From contig JAJDXM010000009.1 of NCBI GenBank assembly GCA_022823225.1, forward strand, positions 1 to 64,000: 64,000 bases of DNA, read 5' to 3'. The notes beneath the pieces were generated by a model. It had not been told where the DNA came from. It was given only the letters and a program-made list of their open reading frames with translations, and ran no database searches. The translations under genes were made by a program, and so were the position numbers. Below, piece by piece: positions 55,380 through 62,557 of this stretch; the first letter of the stretch is position 1, and every line of letters begins with the position of its first letter. This stretch comes from Gemmatimonadota bacterium (lineage in GTDB: Bacteria; Gemmatimonadota; Gemmatimonadetes; Longimicrobiales; Gaopeijiaceae).

Positions 55380-57226
55380 CAGCCGATCTCGGCCCCCGCC
55401 AGCACCACCGGACCCCCCAGCGCCACCGAAAGCGGGCTGGGATGGGAGTCGCCTGCCTTCAGACCCGCATACGGCACCAGCAGGTCCGACTGCCGCATGT
55501 CCCACGCCGCCGTGGGGCAGCGCTCGGCGCACAGTCCGCAGTGAATGCAGAGGTCTTCGTCCTTGACCATGATCCTCCCGGTCTGGGGCAGGTCCTCCGA
55601 AATGAAGAGGGGCTCGTCGGGGTAGTTCAGCAGCGGGGCCGTAAGACGTTGGGTGAGCTCCTCCTCGGGCCCGTTGTGGGTGATGGTAAGACAGTCCAGC
55701 GGGCAGATGTCGATGCACGCGTCGCACTCGATGCACAGATGCGCCTCGAACTCGGTCTGGATGTCGCAGTTCAGGCAGCGCTCCACCTCGGTGAGCGTCT
55801 GCTCGATGTCGAAGCCCTCCTCGACCTCGATGTCGAGCCGCTTGAAGCGCTCCTGCAGGTCGACGTGGCGCATCTTCACGCGCTGGGCCTCGTCGTAGTC
55901 GTTCGAGTAGGACCACTCGTGCAGCCCCATCTTCTGGCTGATCAGGTTCATCTCCTGCGGCGGCCGGTCGGTCAGCGGGCGGCCCTCGCACCAGGCGTGG
56001 ATCGAGATTGCGGCCTGATGCCCGTGCTCAACCCCCCAGATGATATTCTCGGGCCCCCACGCCGCGTCGCCGCCCATGAAGACGCCGGGCACCGACGTCA
56101 TGAACGTTGTCTTGTCGACAATCGGCATGTCCCAGTCGTTGAAGTCGATCCCGATGTCGCGCTCGATCCACGGAAACGCCGTGTCCTGTCCGATCGCGAG
56201 GATCACCTCGTCGCATTCGATCACCTTGCTGCCGTGGACCTCCGCCTTCAGCCGCCCGTTCTCGCCCGGATGCCAGGTGACCAGGTCGAACTCCATCCCC
56301 TTCATCTTCCCGTCCTCCACGATGAACCGCGACGGCGAGTGGTTCTCCAGGATCTCCACCTGCTCCTCGATCGCGTCCTCCAGCTCCCACGGCGACGCCT
56401 TGAAGTGCGGCTTGGTCTTGCGCGCCATGACCTTCACGTCGCTGGCGCCCAGGCGCTGGGCGGTGCGGCAGCAGTCCATGGCCGTGTTTCCCACGCCGAT
56501 CACCAGCACCCGGTCCCCGCAGCTGTCGATGTGCCCGAAGCGCACGGACTCCAGCCACTCGATCCCGATGTGTATGCGGTCGGCGTCCCAACGCCCAGGA
56601 ATGTTCAGTTCCTTGCCCTTGGGCGCCCCGGAACCGATGAAGAACGCGTCGTAGTCCTCCTCGAGGAGCGCGGCCAGGCTGTCGATGGGATGGTTCAGCC
56701 GCAGGTCCACCCCCATGTCCAGGATGTAGTCGATCTCCTCCCAGAGGACCTCGGCCGGCAGCCGGAACTCGGGGATGTTCGTCCACATCAGCCCGCCGGG
56801 CTTGGCCAGCTTCTCGAAGATCGTGACTTCGTACCCGAGCGGGAGCAGGTCGTTGGCGACCGTGAGCGAGGCGCAGCCGGCCCCGATGCAGGCGATCCGC
56901 TTCCCGTTCTTCTTCTCGGGAATCGTCGGCAGGTAGCCGGTGATGTCGTCACGCAGGTCCGACGCGACCCGCTTCAGCCGGCAGATCGCCACCGGCTCGC
57001 CGTCCAGCCTGACCCTCCGGCACACCGGCTCGCAGGGACGGTCGCAGGTGCGTCCAAGAATCCCGGGGAAGATGTTCGACTTCCGGTTCAGCAGATACGA
57101 CTCGGTGTACTGCCCGTTGGCGATCAGCCGGATGTACTCGGGCACGTTCGTGTGCGCGGGACATCCCCACTGGCAGTCGACGACCCTGTGGTAGTGGTCG
57201 GGGTTCCGGGTATCGGTCGGTTTCAT
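55379..57226 (-). CDS. NAD(P)H-linked FeS flavoprotein of the kor operon
   Basis: A 615-residue GltD-like oxidoreductase. An N-terminal Cys set (CQWGCPAHTNVPEYI, CDRPCEPVCRR) holds a [4Fe-4S] cluster. FAD binding is at RIACIGAGCASLTVANDLLP and pyridine-nucleotide binding at VLVIGVGNTAMDCCRTAQ. A C-terminal ferredoxin unit carries CIECDACIDICPLDC and CIHCGLCAERCP. It most likely passes electrons between the KorAB-linked ferredoxin and NAD(P)H, making the three-gene operon a self-contained 2-oxoacid:NAD(P) system. It is the first gene; only 39 bp separate it from the PIN gene stop, and no strong promoter is seen there. Confidence 0.9.
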   Translation of the reverse strand: MKPTDTRNPDHYHRVVDCQWGCPAHTNVPEYIRLIANGQYTESYLLNRKSNIFPGILGRTCDRPCEPVCRRVRLDGEPVAICRLKRVASDLRDDITGYLPTIPEKKNGKRIACIGAGCASLTVANDLLPLGYEVTIFEKLAKPGGLMWTNIPEFRLPAEVLWEEIDYILDMGVDLRLNHPIDSLAALLEEDYDAFFIGSGAPKGKELNIPGRWDADRIHIGIEWLESVRFGHIDSCGDRVLVIGVGNTAMDCCRTAQRLGASDVKVMARKTKPHFKASPWELEDAIEEQVEILENHSPSRFIVEDGKMKGMEFDLVTWHPGENGRLKAEVHGSKVIECDEVILAIGQDTAFPWIERDIGIDFNDWDMPIVDKTTFMTSVPGVFMGGDAAWGPENIIWGVEHGHQAAISIHAWCEGRPLTDRPPQEMNLISQKMGLHEWSYSNDYDEAQRVKMRHVDLQERFKRLDIEVEEGFDIEQTLTEVERCLNCDIQTEFEAHLCIECDACIDICPLDCLTITHNGPEEELTQRLTAPLLNYPDEPLFISEDLPQTGRIMVKDEDLCIHCGLCAERCPTAAWDMRQSDLLVPYAGLKAGDSHPSPLSVALGGPVVLAGAEIG

Positions 57227-57265
57227 GGGAAGAATCTAGTCCGTTGAACAGCCGTCACGAAATAA

Positions 57266-57727
57266 TCACGGGGTGGGGAGCGTGGCAAGGGCGGCGGTGG
57301 GTGTGACGATGGGGATTGGGAGTGCGTCGGCCAGCGCCAGGAGGTCATTGTCGCCGGTCACGAGCGCGTCGGCCTGGCCGGCGACGGCCAGTTCGAGGAA
57401 GGGCCGGTCCCGGGGGTCGCGGCATTGGGGGACGGTGACCGGCTCGGAGACGACGACCGACTCGCAATGGGGCAGGTAGTCTGCGAGCAGATCCTCCTGT
57501 TCGCCCGGACCGAGTCCGAAGCGGGGATAATGGAGCACCCGGATCAGTTCGGTGGTTGTTTCCGCGCTCGCCAGCGGCACTATCGTCCCGGACCGCCAGG
57601 CGTCCCGCAACCAGGTGAGCCTGCCGGAGGGGAAGAGAAGGGCTGACAGAACGACATAGGTGTCGAGGACCCAGCGGCGAAGGTTCGTGCCCGTGCGCTC
57701 CGGGCCGGCCGGACGGGAGTTGACCAT
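57266..57727 (-). CDS. PIN-family putative toxin (COG1569 type)
   Basis: A protein of about 153 residues with a PIN fold. Catalytic-type Asp residues are in VLDTYVVLSALLFPSG, CRDPRDRPFLELA and LVTGDNDLLALA, and TTTELIRVLHYPRFGL supplies the Glu. The usual DTNV opening is DTYV here, an Asn-to-Tyr change beside the first metal ligand that might affect activity. ATG 57727 lies 28 bp after the AbrB-like stop. Paired with that gene it forms a toxin-antitoxin module in antitoxin-first order. Confidence 0.8.
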   Translation of the reverse strand: MVNSRPAGPERTGTNLRRWVLDTYVVLSALLFPSGRLTWLRDAWRSGTIVPLASAETTTELIRVLHYPRFGLGPGEQEDLLADYLPHCESVVVSEPVTVPQCRDPRDRPFLELAVAGQADALVTGDNDLLALADALPIPIVTPTAALATLPTP

Positions 57728-57755
57728 TTCGTGGCCGCGAATCTTCAGGCGCGGT

Positions 57756-57980
57756 TCATTCGCCCCGCCGAGCCCAGGCCACGGCATCCGCCACGTCGGC
57801 TTCCGTGATCCCGACCTCGGCAAGTCTGGCCCGGACGGCATCGGCCCGGACGACACGCACCGGCGTCAGCACGATCCGGCCGTTCTCACTGGTCACGTCG
57901 AAGTACTCCGTCCCGCCGAAGTCCGAGATGATCGCTTTGGGCAGGGTCAACTGGTTCTTGGAGGTCAGTTTGGCGAGCAT
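57756..57980 (-). CDS. AbrB/MazE-like antitoxin
   Basis: A 74-residue protein with an N-terminal swapped-hairpin AbrB fold (MLAKLTSKNQLTLPKAI, then DFGGTEYFDVTSENGRIVL) and a C-terminal helix likely to bind the toxin (VRARLAEVGITEADVADAVA). AAGGA lies eight bases before ATG 57980, which fixes the start. It sits upstream of the PIN gene, and the palindrome in front of it is probably its operator. Confidence 0.85.
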   Translation of the reverse strand: MLAKLTSKNQLTLPKAIISDFGGTEYFDVTSENGRIVLTPVRVVRADAVRARLAEVGITEADVADAVAWARRGE

Positions 57981-58000
57981 TGGATCCGTCCTTTCCGTGA

Positions 58001-58017
58001 AGTAAGGAATCCTTACT
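58001..58017. promoter_or_regulatory. Palindromic operator before the AbrB/PIN pair
   Basis: AGTAAGGAATCCTTACT is a perfect 17-bp inverted repeat (8-bp arms around a central A), 21 bp before the antitoxin start. Size, symmetry and place fit autorepression by the AbrB-like protein. Confidence 0.6.
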
Positions 58018-58188
58018 ACATTACTCGATGGGTCGATCCGTTTCAAGGTGCAGAGTCCCGGATGGGTCCAGCCGGCCCTGCGCTGTCCCACCCGGCATTG
58101 GCTTGCGACAGTCTCGATGCGTCCCCAATGTCAACTGCCCTCGCAGCGTGGGACATGGAGCGACCTGGACACCTCGGGAGCAAGCAGC

Positions 58189-59025
58189 TTGAAACGAGCG
58201 ACTCTGGCAAGCATGATGGCGTTGTCCTGCGCTACACCGGCCGGAGTACGCGAGTCGCGTGAAAGCGCGCGTTTGCCGGGCTCGTTCGGAGGGCCGGGAT
58301 CCGTCACTTTCGCGCTGCCGGCGACCGCAATCGAGCCCGCGGACTCGGAACTGTCGGTCGTGATGTTCGTTACCTGCGGAGAGGGCTCATCCAATACTGC
58401 CATTGGTGTTGGACTGAACGGAGCGCCTCGAGCGGACGCGCCGGCAACAATCCGGATCGACGACGGGGAGGCGACGGCGTTCTTGTGGGCTGCGCACCAA
58501 GGTGTCGGGCTTCTCGAACTGCGGACTCGCGACAGTTCCCCGGACCGATCCGGGGACGAAGGGCAGGAGGAGTTGACCGCCATGCTGACCGGAAGTGGTG
58601 ACGCCATCGTGTCGTTCGAGCCCCCTGGCGGTGCGAGTCGCTACTTTCGCCTGGACATGGACGGCCTGGCCGACAGGATCGAACAGTGTGAAAGCGGGGA
58701 TGTGGACACCTCGCAGGCGGTGCGGTTCGTCGTACACACCGAGCCACCGAGGTTGCTCAATACGGACCGATTGTTGCGCTCCATCGAGGAGGAGTATCCC
58801 CGGACGCTGAGGGAGGCCGGTGTCGGCGGAACGACCGTGGTCCAGTTTCTGGTCAGCGAGGAGGGGCGTGTGCAGGAACAGGTAGTGAAGGAAAGCTCCG
58901 GGAATGCGGCGCTCGACAACGCGGCACTCAGGGCGATCAGGGTCGCCAGGTTCTCTCCGGCGAGAAACCGGGGCCGGACCGTTGCCCTGTGGATCGAAAT
59001 GCCGATCACCTTCCGGGCGAGGTAG
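58189..59025 (+). CDS. Protein with TonB C-terminal domain
   Basis: A protein of about 278 residues whose last 90 residues are a TonB C-terminal domain (VVQFLVSEEGRVQEQVV, NAALDNAALRAIRVARFSPA, then a VALWIEMPITF end), the part that contacts outer-membrane receptors. The preceding domain (GSVTFALPATAIEPADSELS) is unrecognised. There is no normal TonB transmembrane anchor or Pro-rich spacer; the N-terminus (ATLASMMALSCATP) may be a short lipoprotein signal. I chose TTG 58189 because GGGAG lies nine bases upstream; ATG 58117 is an alternative. ExbB/ExbD are not nearby. Confidence 0.65.
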   Translation: MKRATLASMMALSCATPAGVRESRESARLPGSFGGPGSVTFALPATAIEPADSELSVVMFVTCGEGSSNTAIGVGLNGAPRADAPATIRIDDGEATAFLWAAHQGVGLLELRTRDSSPDRSGDEGQEELTAMLTGSGDAIVSFEPPGGASRYFRLDMDGLADRIEQCESGDVDTSQAVRFVVHTEPPRLLNTDRLLRSIEEEYPRTLREAGVGGTTVVQFLVSEEGRVQEQVVKESSGNAALDNAALRAIRVARFSPARNRGRTVALWIEMPITFRAR

Positions 59026-59169
59026 AGTCGATGCCTGCGCCCGAACGTAAGGTCTACATGACAATTTGTAAACTGACCGTTACATAATCGCGAATTGTGA
59101 CCGGCAAACGGCTTTGCAATCGCCGGATCGCGGCGTAAACCCCCGGCCGGGCACTACTGGGCGCCAGGC

Positions 59170-59850
59170 CTACTCCGCGGGCGACGTCATACGATCGGCC
59201 AGGTCGCTCATCCAGCGGCCCACCAGGTCCTTGCATCCGAGCCCGAATGCGAGGGCTGCGCCGAAGCTGATGGCCGCGAGAATGATCAGGAAGGCGTCGC
59301 CCACGAACTGCACCTGAATCTGCTGCAGGGCCACCACCACGGCGAAGACGATAACGCCGACCTGCGCGAACTGTCCCAGGACCGGCGCCTGGGCTATGCC
59401 CGCGTTGCTGGCCACCGTGCGGACCGTTGCCCCCAGAAAACCGGCGGCGAGGATCCCGAGAATCAGGACCACGATCGCCGTCACCACGGTGGGCACGAAC
59501 CCAACGAGCCGTTGCAGCAGTTCTGCGGTTGCCGTGAGCTGGAGAGCGTTCAGGGCTGCCACCAGCACGACGAGCATGACGATCCAATACGCCACTGCAG
59601 CGACCAGCTGGGAGAAGCTGCGCTCGATGCCGCCCCTGGCCAACATGTCCGCGAGTTGAACTCTCTCTGCCAGACTATCTGCCTTGACCGCGGTGAGAAG
59701 CCGGCCGAGCACGTTCTGAATGACCCTGGCGACGACCCAGCCGCCGATGAGAATCGCCAACACGGCCACCACGTTGGGCAGGAAGCCAACCAGCTGACTG
59801 AAAAAGGCGCGGATCGGCTCCAGCAGTATCGCGTTCCAGTCCATATCCAT
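59170..59850 (-). CDS. MscS-like small-conductance channel (conserved TM-helix type)
   Basis: A 226-residue membrane protein with about five helices, containing two copies of the conserved TM-helix motif of mechanosensitive-channel relatives: LPNVVAVLAILIGGWVVARV and VPTVVTAIVVLILGILAAGF, each with Gly/Ala-rich packing. The C-terminal FGAALAFGLGCKDLVGRWM resembles the pore-lining end. It lacks the large cytoplasmic vestibule of MscS. GGAGG lies nine bases before ATG 59850. It is divergent from the cation-chloride transporter gene, suggesting a shared role in ion or osmotic balance. Confidence 0.8.
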   Translation of the reverse strand: MDMDWNAILLEPIRAFFSQLVGFLPNVVAVLAILIGGWVVARVIQNVLGRLLTAVKADSLAERVQLADMLARGGIERSFSQLVAAVAYWIVMLVVLVAALNALQLTATAELLQRLVGFVPTVVTAIVVLILGILAAGFLGATVRTVASNAGIAQAPVLGQFAQVGVIVFAVVVALQQIQVQFVGDAFLIILAAISFGAALAFGLGCKDLVGRWMSDLADRMTSPAE

Positions 59851-60142
59851 CTTGACTACCCTCCGTCGCCGACAATTCCCGGTGACAGACTTGCTGGGCG
59901 CCGCTGCGTGACCGTCGGCGCGTCTCATCCACGACGCTCTTCCAGCAGTTGAAGCCAAAGTACCGGGCGGGAAGACACACCGCCAGCGTGCCATGCACCA
60001 GTCGCTCCCGCGGACGAGCAGCGTCGGTTTGCACGGGTTCAACAAACGCCGGAGATTCGGTGTCCTAGCATTGCCCGAAAGATCGGGCGATCAACCAGCG
60101 GTATGGCCCGCGGCGCCGAGGGCGCCCGACAGGAGGTCGGCC

Positions 60143-62449
60143 ATGTCTGACGTGCAACCAGGGTCTTCCGGAGGACGCGCCCCGCGCCCCGCGCCTCCGC
60201 TTTCGGGCCAGGGCAGCACCGGCGCCGATTCGTCCGCCACGGGCCACGGTTTCGGCACCGCTCCCGTCTTCCTGGCGTCGATCAGCACGATCCTCGGCGC
60301 CATCCTCTTTCTCAGGTTCGGATACGCGGTAGGGCACGTCGGTCTGTGGGGCACGATGATGATCATCGTCATCGGGCACATGGTCACGATCCCCACCGTG
60401 CTGGCCGTCTCCGAGATCGCGACGAACCGGCGCGTCGCCGGCGGCGGGGCGTACTTCATCATCAGCCGTTCGTTCGGGACCACGATCGGAGGGTCGATCG
60501 GAATCGCGCTCTATCTGTCCCAGGCGATTTCGGTCGCCTTCTACCTCGTGGCTTTCGCGGAAGCGTTCCAGCCGGTCCTGGGATGGATCGGGGCCAGATT
60601 CGGGGTTGTGCCCAGCCTTCGGTGGGTCAGCATCCCCGGCCTCGCGGTCCTGGTCGCGCTGATGCTTACCAAGGGCGCCGACCACGGCGTGCGCGTGCTG
60701 TGGATCGTGTGCGGCATCCTGGCGGCCGTCATCGGGGCCTTTCTTCTCGGGTCCGGACCGGAAGAGATCCGCCCCGACGGGCTGAACCTGACATCGACGA
60801 TCGCCAACCCCGACGGTTTCGGCATCGTATTCGCCACCTGCTTCCCCGCCTTCACGGGGATGATCGCGGGCCTGGGGCTGTCGGGCGATCTCAAGGATCC
60901 CAAGCGATCGATCCCGCTCGGGACCATCGGCGCGACCCTGGCCGGCATGGCCATCTACGCGCTGGTCGCGATCAAGCTGGCGCAGAGCGCGACGCCGGAA
61001 GCGCTCGCGGACGACCAGTTCATCATGGCCCGGATCGCGGTCTGGGGGCCGTCCATCTACATCGGACTTGCCGCGGCGGCGTTTTCCTCCGCGCTCGGCT
61101 CGGTCATGGTGGCCCCGCGCACGCTGCAGGCGCTGGCCCGCGACCGCGTCTTCCCGGTCTCGCAGGTCAACAGGCTGCTGGCCTCGGGACGGGGTGAAGC
61201 GGGAGAACCCATCAACGCCACGTATGTGTCGGTCGCGCTCGCGGCGGTGTTCGTGGCTCTCGGGGACATCGATTTCATCGCCCAGATATTGAGCATGTTC
61301 TTCATGGTCACCTACGGCACCCTCTGTTCGGTGTCTTTCCTGGAGTACTTCGCGGGCAACCCGTCGTACCGCCCGACCTTCCGCTCACGCTGGTACATAT
61401 CGCTGGTGGGCGCGATCATGTGCGTGCTCATGATGATCCAGATGAGCGCGATGTATGCGCTCCTCGCCATGGCGATCATGCTCGCGATCTACCTGGGGCT
61501 CAAGAGATCCCGGCGGGGGGAACGCGATCTGGCCGCGATCCTGCAGGGTGCCATGTTCCAGCTGGTGCGCAGGCTCCAGATCACCCTCCAGAAGAGCCGG
61601 ACCGGACAGCAGGACGTGGGGTGGCGCCCGTCGTTCGTGGCGCTCACCCAGTTCGGCGACCGCCGCGTGGCGCAGTTCGACCTGCTGCGCTGGATTTCCC
61701 ACCGCCACGGGTTCGGGCACTTCGTCCAGCACATGAAGGGCGAGTACTCGCTGGAAACCGAACTCCAGGCCCGCGCTCAACTCGGCAAGCTGGTCAAGCG
61801 CTCCGACCTCAGCCGTGCGGGAACCTTCGTCGATACGCTGATCGCGCCCTCGTTCGAGAACGCTGTCACGCAGGCGCTCCAATACCCGGGCATCTCGGGC
61901 CTGCCCAACAACAGCATCCTGCTGGAATTCGACAAGGACCACCCGGAGGAGATCTCGAGGCTGGAGCGCGCCCTGCGCCTGGCGGTCTCGTCACGGTTCA
62001 ACGCGGTGGTCCTGCGCTCGACGGCGTTCCGCTTCGGATACCGCTCGTCGATTCACGTCTGGCTGACGCCGGAGACGCTGCCCAACGCCGCCATGATGCT
62101 GATGCTGGCCTACATCATCGTGGGGCATCCGGAGTGGAGAACCGCCGAGATCCGGGTGTTCGCCTGTATCGGCACCGATGGAAACGAGCAGGACGCCGAC
62201 CGTCTGTCGGCTCTCGTCGACCAGGGCCGACTCCCCATCGGGAGACAGAACGTGGAAACGCTGCCCGTCGAATCGCAGGACGGGATCGAGAGGGAAGTGG
62301 AGAATCGCTCATCCGAAGCGGATCTTGTGATCGCGGGCGTTTCGGCGGAACAGGTGACGGAAGGAAGCCTGACCGGCGTACTACAGAGCCACCGGGGCGC
62401 TAATGACATCATGTTCGTGCACGCAGTCGAGGAGATTGTGATTGACTGA
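60143..62449 (+). CDS. SLC12-like cation-chloride cotransporter
   Basis: A 768-residue transporter of the APC superfamily. The N-terminal GFGTAPVFLASISTILGAIL and LFLRFGYAVGHVGLWG with GGGAYFIISRSFG match the cation-chloride cotransporter (NKCC/KCC) family. About 12 helices (to about residue 455) are followed by a long cytoplasmic domain (about 310 residues) with an APC-C-terminal regulatory look (NSILLEFDKDHPEEISRLE, FACIGTDGNEQDADRLSAL). AGGAGG lies seven bases before the ATG. Bacterial members may move K+, Na+ or Cl-; the ions cannot be read from the sequence. Confidence 0.88.
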   Translation: MSDVQPGSSGGRAPRPAPPLSGQGSTGADSSATGHGFGTAPVFLASISTILGAILFLRFGYAVGHVGLWGTMMIIVIGHMVTIPTVLAVSEIATNRRVAGGGAYFIISRSFGTTIGGSIGIALYLSQAISVAFYLVAFAEAFQPVLGWIGARFGVVPSLRWVSIPGLAVLVALMLTKGADHGVRVLWIVCGILAAVIGAFLLGSGPEEIRPDGLNLTSTIANPDGFGIVFATCFPAFTGMIAGLGLSGDLKDPKRSIPLGTIGATLAGMAIYALVAIKLAQSATPEALADDQFIMARIAVWGPSIYIGLAAAAFSSALGSVMVAPRTLQALARDRVFPVSQVNRLLASGRGEAGEPINATYVSVALAAVFVALGDIDFIAQILSMFFMVTYGTLCSVSFLEYFAGNPSYRPTFRSRWYISLVGAIMCVLMMIQMSAMYALLAMAIMLAIYLGLKRSRRGERDLAAILQGAMFQLVRRLQITLQKSRTGQQDVGWRPSFVALTQFGDRRVAQFDLLRWISHRHGFGHFVQHMKGEYSLETELQARAQLGKLVKRSDLSRAGTFVDTLIAPSFENAVTQALQYPGISGLPNNSILLEFDKDHPEEISRLERALRLAVSSRFNAVVLRSTAFRFGYRSSIHVWLTPETLPNAAMMLMLAYIIVGHPEWRTAEIRVFACIGTDGNEQDADRLSALVDQGRLPIGRQNVETLPVESQDGIEREVENRSSEADLVIAGVSAEQVTEGSLTGVLQSHRGANDIMFVHAVEEIVID

Positions 62450-62557
62450 CGCCACTGAACGGGGGGGCTTCCCGCGAATTGCCAGCTCTGCGACGCATCC
62501 CTAGACTGACGTTCGCGCGGTGTTGTGACATGCCCTCCCCCAGCCCCCGAGTACCCC

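Noticed and set aside
55442-57247. 601-codon open frame on the + strand
   Set aside because: Antisense of the FeS flavoprotein; the Cys clusters and dinucleotide motifs lie on the other strand.
59055-59100. ACAATT/AATTGT inverted repeat in the spacer between convergent genes
   Set aside because: Only 6-bp arms about 26 bp apart and no T-run; not enough for a terminator or operator call.
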